This document shows, one piece after another, positions 1 through 6,293 of a stretch of DNA of 14,971 nucleotides (the stretch's first letter is position 1; each line of letters starts with the position of its first letter). The position numbers were made by a program, and so were the translations under genes. Origin of the DNA: Deltaproteobacteria bacterium (GTDB lineage Bacteria; Desulfobacterota; Desulfuromonadia; Geobacterales; Pseudopelobacteraceae); contig JACRCG010000351.1 of the NCBI GenBank assembly GCA_016219145.1, positions 1 to 14,971 of the forward strand, in the 5' to 3' direction. The notes beneath the pieces are model-generated. The model made no database searches and was not told the origin of the DNA. It worked only from the letters and a program-made list of their open reading frames with translations.

Positions 1-392
1 GAGGCCGGCCTGATCGTCGAGTACCTGGCGCGCGTACGCGGCCCGCGTCCCTGAGCGGGGCGCGGGAGAATGGCTCCGAGGACCCGGCCGCCCGCAAGGA
101 TGGCGGCGATCTGGGTGTTTTCAAAAAAGGTGACATGCAGCCCGAGCTGGAATCCGCCATCGTTGCCATGAAGCCGGGAGAAGTCAGTGAGCTGGTTTAT
201 ACTCCGGCTGGTTTTCATATCATCAAGCTGGAAGAGCGGATCAGCGGAAAATTGAAGCCTTTTGATGGGCTTAAATCGGATATAGAAGAAGCCGTGTACC
301 GTAAAAAGTCCGAGGAGCGTTTCAGCCAGTGGGCTAAGGAATTACGCGGCAAGGCCAGCATCGAGATCAAGGAGCTGAAAGGGTTACTGTAG
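1..392 (+). CDS. PpiC/SurA-type parvulin peptidyl-prolyl isomerase, C-terminal part, apparent frameshift
   Basis: The encoded segment is a parvulin-like rotamase domain, a family that catalyses cis-trans isomerisation of prolyl bonds and usually helps fold exported proteins. Visible hallmarks are GGDLGVFKKGDM, then PELESAIVAMKPGEVSE, and GFHIIKLEER near the domain end, followed by a charged helical tail as in SurA/PpiC proteins. The frame of the known part is open from base 3 to the TAG stop at 390-392, so the gene enters from outside the window. However, upstream of about base 57 that frame reads poorly, while frame 1 reads EAGLIVEYLARVRG, which fits the start of a parvulin domain, and then hits TGA at 52-54. 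Adding one base near 40-46 would join the two parts. This is either a real -1 frameshift (pseudogene) or a sequence error. The first ATG, at 135, lies inside the domain and is not the true start. Family assignment is firm; intactness is uncertain. Confidence 0.8.
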   Translation, partial: GRPDRRVPGARTRPASLSGARENGSEDPAARKDGGDLGVFKKGDMQPELESAIVAMKPGEVSELVYTPAGFHIIKLEERISGKLKPFDGLKSDIEEAVYRKKSEERFSQWAKELRGKASIEIKELKGLL

Positions 393-417
393 CCTGTTCC
401 TGATTACTACAAGTACA

Positions 418-458
418 AACAGCCGTTCATCCTGACAAGGGAGAACGGCTGTTTTTTT
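418..458 (+). terminator. Intrinsic terminator after the parvulin gene
   Basis: An 11-bp perfect stem (AACAGCCGTTC at 418-428 with GAACGGCTGTT at 443-453) encloses a 14-base loop and runs into seven T residues at 452-458. It lies 26 bases after the parvulin stop. The T tract touches the stop codon of the convergent NamZ gene (458-460), so the two genes share this boundary. On the minus strand the bases after the stem are less T-rich, so it probably acts mainly on the plus strand. Confidence 0.9.
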
Positions 459-1672
459 CAATACAGCAAATACCGCTCCCGCACCCTCCTGAACCGCTCC
501 AGATCCTCCTTCCAACGTCCCGTCACCAGCTCCGGGGCCATCCGTTTACGCGTCAGCAGATTCCAGGCCTCCCTGTCGCCGACTTCAGTGGCAAAGCCCC
601 CGTAGGCGCGGAAATGATCCGGATGAGTCTCGTAAAACGCCTGAACAAGCTGAAGTCCGGCCAGGACCGGATCGAGCTTTTCCCTGTCCGTGACCGTGAC
701 GCTGACACCATGACAGCTCCTGCCCCGATGCGGATGTCCTGGCGTAGTTGGTACAAAACTGGCGGGCGCAAAACTGAGCCCCGGAATCGAACGCTTCGCC
801 AGATTGTCCATGACAGCCGCCGCATTCACCCAGGGTGCGCCGTAGAGCTGGAAAGGGCGCTCCGTGCCGCGCCCCACTGAAAGGTTGCTGGTCTCCAGTA
901 TGCCCAGGCCGGGGTAGAGCAGCGCCGCCTCCGGACTCTTCATGTTGGGTGAAGGGTTGACCCAGGTCAGGCCGGTTTGATCATAATGCATGGAGCGTAG
1001 CCAGCCCTGCATCGGAATTACCGTCAGCTGGCAGTTGATGCCGAACTCGCTGTTGAACAGGCGGGCCAGTTCACCGATAGTCATGCCGTGACGGGTGGGG
1101 ATCGGATGGATCGAGGTGATTGCGCCGCAGCCGCTGGCCTTCTCCGGTGGCACAGATGCAGGGATGGCCCCGGCGACCGCGACCCCGCCGATCGGATTGG
1201 AGCGGTCGAGCACCACGAACGGAATACCGGCCTCCCTGGCCGCCCGCATGGCCAGTGAAAGCGTGCCGATGTAAGTGTAAAAACGGGCGCCGATATCCTG
1301 GATATCGAACAGCAGGACGTCCACCTCTCGCAGCATTTCGGGGGTAGGACGGCAGCTCTTGCCGTACAGGCTGTGAACCGGCAGGCCGGTGGCGCTGTCG
1401 AAAGATGATGAGACTTTTTCGTCTTCCGTGCCGCGAATGCCATGCTCCGGGCTGAGGAGCGCCGTCAGTCTTACGTCGTCGGCCCTGTTCAGGATGTCGA
1501 TCGTGCTGCGGCCATTCAGGGAGCGTCCGGTATGGTTGGTAATCAGCCCGACGCGTTTGCCCTTCAGGATGTCAAATCCACGCTGTTCGAGTACATCGAT
1601 ACCGGGCAGAACCGCCGCCGTTGCCGGGGAGAATGTCCAGAACAGCAGGGCGATCGCAAAGAGTGTTTTCAT
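458..1672 (-). CDS. Exo-beta-N-acetylmuramidase NamZ-like protein (DUF1343/YbbC family), exported
   Basis: This 404-residue protein belongs to the DUF1343 family. Its characterised member, Bacillus subtilis NamZ (YbbC), removes terminal N-acetylmuramic acid from peptidoglycan fragments. Residues 1-20 look like a Sec signal peptide (MKTLFAIALLFWTFSPATAA) with no lipobox, so it is probably periplasmic. Family-typical blocks follow: NHTG (46-49), SPEHGIRG (74-81), SLYG (101-104), FDIQDIGARFYTYIGT (122 on), VLDRSNPIGG (154-163), PTRHGMTIGEL, WVNPSPNMKSPEAALLYPG and SVGRGTERPFQLYGAPW. An open frame continues 40 residues upstream (to 1792) but that part is low-complexity and inside the MFS gene. 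I chose 1672 because the signal peptide begins there and its ATG overlaps the MFS stop as ATGA, implying translational coupling. It is the last gene of the operon. The substrate in this organism is inferred from family. Confidence 0.88.
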   Translation of the reverse strand: MKTLFAIALLFWTFSPATAAVLPGIDVLEQRGFDILKGKRVGLITNHTGRSLNGRSTIDILNRADDVRLTALLSPEHGIRGTEDEKVSSSFDSATGLPVHSLYGKSCRPTPEMLREVDVLLFDIQDIGARFYTYIGTLSLAMRAAREAGIPFVVLDRSNPIGGVAVAGAIPASVPPEKASGCGAITSIHPIPTRHGMTIGELARLFNSEFGINCQLTVIPMQGWLRSMHYDQTGLTWVNPSPNMKSPEAALLYPGLGILETSNLSVGRGTERPFQLYGAPWVNAAAVMDNLAKRSIPGLSFAPASFVPTTPGHPHRGRSCHGVSVTVTDREKLDPVLAGLQLVQAFYETHPDHFRAYGGFATEVGDREAWNLLTRKRMAPELVTGRWKEDLERFRRVRERYLLY

Positions 1673-2922
1673 GGCGGGCCTGCCTCGGCCTGCTGCTGAT
1701 CGGCCGCCATATACCGGCAGCCTCGCCAGGCGAAGCCGGCTGCGACCAGCACCGCCAGCGGAGTGATCAGCAGAGCGCCCCGCAAGCCCCAACGGTCGGA
1801 CAGGGCGCCGATGATTGCAGGCGAGACGGCGTCTCCCAGAGCATGGATAGTGAAGATGTTGACGGCAAAACCCATCGAGCGGCGGCCGGGCGGCACTACG
1901 TTTACCAGCACGGTGTTGAGCGGAGCGGTGTTGAGGAACAGGAACAGTTCGGCGGCAAATATGGCGCTCAGACAGAGCGGCAGGCTGGATGTCGTCAAGG
2001 CCAGCAGCATTAGCGGCGCTCCCAGCAGGAAACCGGCTGCGGCCACCCTCAGATAACCGGTCGGAGTGCGGCGCTGGAGCCGATCCCCCAGCCAGCCGCC
2101 AGAAAGTGTGCCGATTACGCCGGCCAGGACCGTGATTCCGCCGAAGATGGTATTGCCGCGGGCAAGCTCAAGCCCGAAAGAGCGCAGCAGGAAAGAGGGC
2201 GCCCACTGGGCCAGCCCTCCCAGGGCAAAGGTCATGGCCGCCATCGAAAGCGTGGCATGGAGGTAGCTGCGGTTTGCCAGAAAGCGGCGCAGCTCCGGCA
2301 GAAACTTCTCCCTGTTGCTCGTCCCGGCTTCTCCGGAAGCTGGTCGCGGCTCGGCAAGATAGAAGAGCGGCAGGGTCAGCAGCAGCCCGGGCAGCCCAAC
2401 CAGCAGAAAGGCTTTCTGCCAGCCCAAAGCCTGCCCCAGCTGTCCACCCAGAATATATCCCAGTGCGCTGCCGACCGGACTGGCCAGAAAAAAGAGCGAC
2501 AGCACCCTGCCTCGCCGTTCGGGCGGAAAATGGTCGGCCACCAGGCCGGGGGAAACCGTGCCGAAGCTGGCCTCGCCCACCCCAACCAGAGCGCGGGCCG
2601 CCAGGAGCGTCCGATAGGAGGATGCCAGGCCGGACAGCATGGTGGCCAGGCTCCAGACCGCCAGGCCGCCGGCCGCCAGCCGGACGCGATTGATCCGGTC
2701 CCCCAGGCGTCCAAACAGCGGCGCAGTCAGCATGTAGCAGAACATGAAGGCGCTTCCCAGGAAACCCAGGGCGGTATCGGAGAGATTCAGATCAGCTTTG
2801 ATCAGCGGAAAAACTGCGTAGAGCGCCTGGCGGTCGATGTAGTTGAGCAGATTGACCGACAGCAGCAGGGCCAGTGCGTAGCGGGCCTGACTGCGCTGGT
2901 TGTCAGAAGCCGGCAGAGCCAT
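1669..2922 (-). CDS. Major facilitator superfamily transporter, spinster-like
   Basis: A 417-residue inner-membrane transporter with about 12 hydrophobic segments. NYIDRQ (27-32) in the first membrane helix and the motif-A loop GRLGDRINRVR (from 71) are typical of spinster-type MFS proteins; RALVGVGEASF and PPERRGRVLSLF (in the next N-domain segments) support this. The substrate cannot be read from sequence. The reading frame opens at 2994, but the first 24 residues are non-hydrophobic and lie inside the DUF4911 gene. The ATG at 2922 is preferred, with GGTGGAG seven bases upstream on the minus strand; an ATG at 2925 is the alternative. It overlaps the upstream gene by 20 bases and the downstream NamZ gene by 4. 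Sitting beside a muramidase and an ArnD-like enzyme, it may move an envelope-derived sugar or lipid, but that is inference. Confidence 0.85.
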   Translation of the reverse strand: MALPASDNQRSQARYALALLLSVNLLNYIDRQALYAVFPLIKADLNLSDTALGFLGSAFMFCYMLTAPLFGRLGDRINRVRLAAGGLAVWSLATMLSGLASSYRTLLAARALVGVGEASFGTVSPGLVADHFPPERRGRVLSLFFLASPVGSALGYILGGQLGQALGWQKAFLLVGLPGLLLTLPLFYLAEPRPASGEAGTSNREKFLPELRRFLANRSYLHATLSMAAMTFALGGLAQWAPSFLLRSFGLELARGNTIFGGITVLAGVIGTLSGGWLGDRLQRRTPTGYLRVAAAGFLLGAPLMLLALTTSSLPLCLSAIFAAELFLFLNTAPLNTVLVNVVPPGRRSMGFAVNIFTIHALGDAVSPAIIGALSDRWGLRGALLITPLAVLVAAGFAWRGCRYMAADQQQAEAGPP

Positions 2923-3133
2923 CATCCCACTCCACCGTCTCCATGCCGACCTGCTTCCCGAGCTCGGCCAGCAAAGCATCCATATCCTGCACAAAACCGG
3001 GCATGATGGCGATGCGGATGATGCCGGCCTTGTTGTCTACCGTACTCATGACATTCATCCCTTCATAGGCTTCCAGGATAAACTTGAGGTAGACCATGTC
3101 GCGGTGAGCAACTTTGAAATAACGGCAGATCAT
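2903..3133 (-). CDS. DUF4911 family small protein
   Basis: A 76-residue soluble protein with no signal peptide or membrane segment. The pattern YLKFILEAYEGMNVMSTVD followed by IIRIAIMPGF and a C-terminal helix (LLAELGKQVGME) fits the DUF4911 family, which has no assigned function. The shape (helix, strands, helix) recalls small ligand-binding or regulatory folds, but no catalytic residues are apparent. Its ATG overlaps the deacetylase stop as ATGA (3130-3133), and its 3' end overlaps the MFS start, so it is translated as part of the same operon. Its tight coupling to both enzyme and transporter genes suggests a shared role, which remains unknown. Confidence 0.75.
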   Translation of the reverse strand: MICRYFKVAHRDMVYLKFILEAYEGMNVMSTVDNKAGIIRIAIMPGFVQDMDALLAELGKQVGMETVEWDDGSAGF

Positions 3134-4032
3134 GGCTGGCAGACGCCCTGAATGGCCACCTTTCCGGCCCTCCCGGCAATCTCGCCCATCAGCAGCTCAC
3201 ATGCAGGCGCGTCAGATATTTCCCGGGCAGCTTCTGAAAGGGTGATGCAGCGCACCCCGTCGGCCTTGAAGCGCTCCAGCAGCCTGGTAAAGGATGGCCG
3301 GATGGCATTGCCCTCCAGTTCGGCGTGAATTGTCAGGACATTAAGGCCGGGCTGCAGGCTGTCAAGATAGAACTGGTGGATGTTGTCGGGGGTGACGCCG
3401 TTCTCCCCCAGAATCTCGTCAGCGGTGGGGAGCGTGGTCGGAAGCTGGAGTGTCTGGAAACGTCTGCCGTCCATGACCGGGTAGAATGGATGCGTTCCGC
3501 GGCCGTCGCTGCAATAGGAGAGTCGCATGCCGTCCTGAACTTCCAGCGAATCGGGCGATACGGTCCATCCGGGCGCTGCGGTGGTGGCGGCCCGGTGCCC
3601 GAGGATTTCCCTGAACAGGGCGGCGGCCCTGCCCAACTCTGATTCGGTCAGCGGTTTGGGGAATTTCGGCAGATAGTCGTGCCACCTGACATGATCCCAG
3701 CAGTGAATGCCAACCTCGTGCCCCTGGCGCTCGGTCTCGCGCAGCACTTCCGGAAATGATTCGGCGATCATCGGGGCCGGCAGAAGAGTGCCGTACAGCA
3801 TGGTTTTGATGCCGTAAGCAGCGGGGGCTTTGGTGCGCAGCATTTTTTTCAGGAAACCGGGGCGGGTGAAGAGGCGTCGGATGGCCTTGCCGGAGTTGTC
3901 CGGCCCCATCGAAAAGTAGAAGGTGGCTTTGACGCCGAAACGGGCCATATCGGTCAGGAGGGCAGGAACACCGTCTCTGGTCCCGGCCCAGGTGTCTACG
4001 TCAACTTTCAATGCTACGATCTTTTCCGCCAT
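3130..4032 (-). CDS. arnD: ArnD-like polysaccharide deacetylase (4-deoxy-4-formamido-L-arabinose-phosphoundecaprenol deformylase family)
   Basis: The 300-residue protein is collinear with ArnD, the NodB-fold enzyme that deformylates undecaprenyl-phosphate-linked formamido-arabinose before it is added to lipid A. Visible residues: DVDT (11-14, NodB motif 1, metal and catalytic aspartates), GPDNSGKA, HEVGIHCWDH (105-114, HxxxH metal motif 2), PGW (154-156), SDGRGTHPF (175-183) and TIHAELEG (234-241, distal catalytic histidine). All key positions appear present. The start at 4032 gives the ArnD-like N-terminus directly. It is the first gene of an overlapping four-gene operon with DUF4911, MFS and NamZ genes, not the usual arnBCADTEF cluster, so the true substrate could be another lipid-linked amino sugar. 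Family call is strong; exact reaction is less certain. An extended -10 promoter lies just upstream. Confidence 0.82.
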   Translation of the reverse strand: MAEKIVALKVDVDTWAGTRDGVPALLTDMARFGVKATFYFSMGPDNSGKAIRRLFTRPGFLKKMLRTKAPAAYGIKTMLYGTLLPAPMIAESFPEVLRETERQGHEVGIHCWDHVRWHDYLPKFPKPLTESELGRAAALFREILGHRAATTAAPGWTVSPDSLEVQDGMRLSYCSDGRGTHPFYPVMDGRRFQTLQLPTTLPTADEILGENGVTPDNIHQFYLDSLQPGLNVLTIHAELEGNAIRPSFTRLLERFKADGVRCITLSEAAREISDAPACELLMGEIAGRAGKVAIQGVCQP

Positions 4033-4069
4033 GCAGCGCTCTTTCTGCTTCAGAATGTTTTGCAGGGGG

Positions 4070-4097
4070 AGTTTAGCAGTTTTGTCGTTCCTGTAAA
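4070..4097 (-). promoter_or_regulatory. Predicted promoter of the arnD operon
   Basis: On the minus strand, TTTACA (4097-4092) is followed after 16 bases by TAAACT (4075-4070) carrying an upstream TG (TGCTAAACT), an extended -10. Transcription would begin near 4063, giving a leader of about 30 bases before the arnD ATG at 4032. It diverges from the kup promoter, whose -35 box begins only 33 bases away. No other good promoter is seen here on this strand. Confidence 0.45.
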
Positions 4098-4129
4098 CAG
4101 CAAATCATCTCACGCTGAATCAGTTTGGC

Positions 4130-4157
4130 TTGACACTCCTTCCAGAAGGAGTATAAC
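4130..4157 (+). promoter_or_regulatory. Promoter of riboswitch-kup transcript with a dyad filling the spacer
   Basis: A perfect -35 box TTGACA (4130-4135) and a -10 box TATAAC (4152-4157) are separated by 16 bases. The spacer is an inverted repeat: ACTCCTTC (4135-4142) and GAAGGAGT (4145-4152), 8-bp arms around CA. Transcription would start near 4164, immediately before the riboswitch aptamer. The strong boxes suggest a sigma-70 promoter; the dyad is a candidate operator. The spacer is not the 19-20 bases typical of MerR-activated promoters. Confidence 0.75.
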
Positions 4158-4162
4158 GGCTG

Positions 4163-4290
4163 AAAAAGCAGCCGAGATTCGTTTCCCAGAGAAACGGATG
4201 CGGGGGACCCAGTCAACAGGGGCGTACTCTGGAAACAGAGAGAGAACTTCCAATCTCCAGCCCGTCAGCTAACCTCGTAGGCATCTGGAA
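4163..4290 (+). promoter_or_regulatory. c-di-AMP riboswitch (ydaO/yuaA type) in the kup leader
   Basis: The leader carries the conserved core of the ydaO-yuaA element: GCGGGGGACCCA (4200-4211), then GGGGCG (4219-4224), a variable hairpin CTCTGgaaaCAGAG (4227-4240), and the hallmark CCGTCAGCTAACCTCGTAGGC (written here as two blocks, CCGTCAGCTAACC and TCGTAGGC, 4262-4282). A 5' strand near GCCGAG (4171-4176) can close with GGC at 4280-4282 as P1, and GTTTCccagaGAAAC (4181-4195) forms a hairpin before the core. This class binds cyclic di-AMP and, in Bacillus, represses genes for potassium uptake and osmotic or cell-wall functions. Here it precedes a potassium importer and is followed by a terminator, so the expected logic is OFF with ligand. 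Ends are approximate. Confidence 0.88.
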
Positions 4291-4310
4291 GGGCGCGACA
4301 GCGGAAACAG

Positions 4311-4340
4311 ACCGCCGGTTCATGCCGGCGGTTTTTCGTT
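4311..4340 (+). terminator. Riboswitch expression-platform terminator
   Basis: ACCGCCGG (4311-4318) pairs perfectly with CCGGCGGT (4325-4332) around the loop TTCATG, followed by TTTTT (4332-4336), CG and a further T-run. It lies between the aptamer and the kup ATG, so it must be controlled for kup to be read. A competing pairing exists: GGCATCTGG (4280-4288) with CCGG (4315-4318) and ATGCC (4322-4326), which would block the hairpin and uses the P1 3' strand of the aptamer. Confidence 0.85.
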
Positions 4341-4386
4341 TTCCGCAGTTCACCCCCAGCACCCACCGTGCGGGAGGCACATCACC

Positions 4387-6207
4387 ATGAAGCAGCATGA
4401 AGCAGGATCCTACTGGGGCGGCATCATCAAGGCCCTGGGGCTGGTGTTCGGCGACATCGGCACCAGCCCGATCTATACCCTGACCGTCATCGTCACCCTT
4501 ACCAAACCTTCCCAGGAAAACATCTACGGCATCATCTCCCTGATCGTCTGGACGCTGGTTATCCTGGTCATGGTCGAATACGCCTGGCTGGCCATGAGTC
4601 TGGGGCGCAAGGGCGAAGGCGGGACCATCGTCCTGCGCGAGATTCTGGTCAGAATGATCAAACCGGGTCGCACGCTGGCCTTTGTCACTTTTCTTTCCTA
4701 TGTAGGCATCTGTCTGCTGATCGGCGATGGAGTCATCACCCCGGCCATCTCTATCCTCTCGGCCGTAGAGGGTATAGAACTTATTCCGGGGCTTGAACAT
4801 ACCTCACAAAACATCCTGATCCTGATTGCCGCCATTATCGCGGTCGGCCTGTTTTTCTTCCAGAACAAGGGTACCGACAAGGTCGCCCGCGCCTTTGGCC
4901 CGTTGATGGTGGTCTGGTTTATCGCCTTGACCCTGTCCGGCGCCTTTTCGATTATCGACCACCCGATTGTTCTGAAGGCGCTTTCTCCCTGGTATGCCGC
5001 TCGATTCCTCTATGATAACGGCCTGGCAGGCTTTTTCGTCCTGTCCGAGGTGATCCTGTGCGCAACCGGAGGCGAGGCACTTTACGCTGATATGGGACAT
5101 CTGGGGAGGAAGCCGATTGTCAGAGCCTGGAACTTTGTTTTCGTTGCGTTGGTGATCAATTATCTTGGCCAGGGCGCCTACATCATCACTCATCCGGAAG
5201 CAAAAAACATCCTCTTCGGCATGGTCCGCAACGAAGTTGCCATCCTGTACATACCTTTCCTGATCCTGACCATCATCGCAACAGTAATTGCTTCTCAAGC
5301 CTTGATCAGTGGGGTCTTTTCAATCATCTACCAGGGGGTCACCACCAGAATACTGCCGCTATTGAAGGTTGATTACACCTCAACCCACCTGAAATCGCAG
5401 ATATATATCAGTTCCATAAACTGGGCGTTGCTGGCGGCCGTGATCCTGATCATGCTGGTCTTCCGTAAATCCGAAAATCTGGCTGCCGCCTACGGTCTGG
5501 CCGTTACAGGCACCATGACCATCACCGGCATCATGATGACCATGATCTATGCCCACACCACAAAGAAGTGGAAGGTGCCAATCGCTGTGCTGGTCACACT
5601 GGCCGACCTGGTGTTTTTGGTCGCCAATCTCAACAAATTCCCCCATGGTGGATACTGGTCGCTGATTCTTGCGGCGGTTCCCTTTGCCACCATCATCATC
5701 TGGACCAAGGGGCAACGGGCGCTGTACCGGGCACTCAAACCACTTGATTTTGAGACTTTTGAAATGTCCTATGGGCAAATTTACGCCAAGGGCAAGAATA
5801 TTCCCGGTACCGGCTTGTTTTTTGTCAAGGAGTGGAGCGTGATTCCCCCTTATCTGGTACACTGCATCATTCGCAGCAACATTATCTACGAGCGCAATGT
5901 TTTGATATCAATAGTTCGCACTGATGAGCCGTACGGCCTGGAAACCGATCTGAAAAACGGGCTGGCTTCCGGACTGGATGCCATAGAGATCAGAGTCGGC
6001 TATATGGAGATACTTGATATAGAAGGGGTTCTCAAGGCCAACGGCATCACGGAAAAGGTCATTTTCTACGGCATCGAAGATATTGAAACCGGCAATATTT
6101 TCTGGAAACTGTTTTCCAGTATCAAACGTAATACTCCTAACTTCGTGCAGTTCAACAAGCTGCCGGCCGCCAAGCTTCAAGGCGTCGTAACGAGGGTGGA
6201 GATGTAA
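4387..6207 (+). CDS. kup: Kup-family potassium uptake transporter, first paralogue (riboswitch-controlled)
   Basis: This 606-residue inner-membrane protein is a KUP/HAK/KT potassium importer, thought to be a K+/H+ symporter. The signature GLVFGDIGTSPIYTL (18-32) is at the start of membrane helix 1, GDGVITPAISILSAVEG follows in a later helix, and GGEALYADMGHLG is the family-typical mid-protein motif. About 12 membrane segments fill the first 450 residues, then a cytosolic C-terminal domain ends in VVTRVEM. E. coli Kup is 622 residues, so it is full-length. GGGAGG (4372-4377) lies nine bases before the ATG. A c-di-AMP riboswitch and terminator lie in the leader. In Lactococcus, Kup proteins are also inhibited directly by c-di-AMP through their cytosolic part, so two layers of control are possible here. 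A terminator follows, then a second kup. Confidence 0.95.
   Translation: MKQHEAGSYWGGIIKALGLVFGDIGTSPIYTLTVIVTLTKPSQENIYGIISLIVWTLVILVMVEYAWLAMSLGRKGEGGTIVLREILVRMIKPGRTLAFVTFLSYVGICLLIGDGVITPAISILSAVEGIELIPGLEHTSQNILILIAAIIAVGLFFFQNKGTDKVARAFGPLMVVWFIALTLSGAFSIIDHPIVLKALSPWYAARFLYDNGLAGFFVLSEVILCATGGEALYADMGHLGRKPIVRAWNFVFVALVINYLGQGAYIITHPEAKNILFGMVRNEVAILYIPFLILTIIATVIASQALISGVFSIIYQGVTTRILPLLKVDYTSTHLKSQIYISSINWALLAAVILIMLVFRKSENLAAAYGLAVTGTMTITGIMMTMIYAHTTKKWKVPIAVLVTLADLVFLVANLNKFPHGGYWSLILAAVPFATIIIWTKGQRALYRALKPLDFETFEMSYGQIYAKGKNIPGTGLFFVKEWSVIPPYLVHCIIRSNIIYERNVLISIVRTDEPYGLETDLKNGLASGLDAIEIRVGYMEILDIEGVLKANGITEKVIFYGIEDIETGNIFWKLFSSIKRNTPNFVQFNKLPAAKLQGVVTRVEM
4413..4484 (+). repeat. 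72-base tract identical to 6320-6391 in the second kup gene
   Basis: Bases 4413-4484 and 6320-6391 are identical, including all wobble positions, and encode the same WGGIIKALGLVFGDIGTSPIYTL segment. The flanking codons on both sides diverge at once. Elsewhere the two genes differ at many synonymous sites, even where the proteins agree (for example the C-terminal residues NFVQFNKLPAAKLQGVVTRV). Confidence 0.9.
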
Positions 6208-6217
6208 TACTCTTCTG

Positions 6218-6247
6218 GTGACAGTGCTCATAAATATGGTGTATAAA
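6218..6247 (+). promoter_or_regulatory. Possible promoter for the second kup gene
   Basis: GTGACA (6218-6223) and TATAAA (6242-6247) are separated by 18 bases. Transcription would begin near 6254, inside the following hairpin, so transcripts from this promoter would lose most of the terminator stem while readthrough from the first kup would meet it whole. The -35 box is imperfect. This is the only candidate I see for independent expression of the second kup. Confidence 0.4.
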
Positions 6248-6250
6248 CGG

Positions 6251-6279
6251 GGGCGGCAGAAATGTCGCCCTTATTTTTT
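6251..6279 (+). terminator. Intrinsic terminator between the two kup genes
   Basis: GGGCGGCA (6251-6258) pairs with TGTCGCCC (6263-6270), eight pairs including one G-U, closed by a GAAA tetraloop and followed by TTATTTTTT (6271-6279). It lies 44 bases after the first kup stop and only 14 bases before the second kup ATG, so it should separate their transcripts or attenuate the second gene. Confidence 0.8.
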
Positions 6280-6293
6280 CACAAGGCAGGCCC

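Noticed and set aside
2257..3006. 249-codon plus-strand frame opposite the MFS gene
   Set aside because: Glutamine- and arginine-rich, no domain, fully opposite a convincing transporter gene.
4130..4157. MerR-type promoter with operator in the spacer
   Set aside because: MerR-regulated promoters have 19-20 base spacers; this one is 16, so the dyad is reported only as a candidate operator.
4060..4272. 70-codon plus-strand reading frame upstream of kup
   Set aside because: It lies across the promoter and riboswitch aptamer; the sequence is explained by conserved RNA structure and the peptide resembles nothing.
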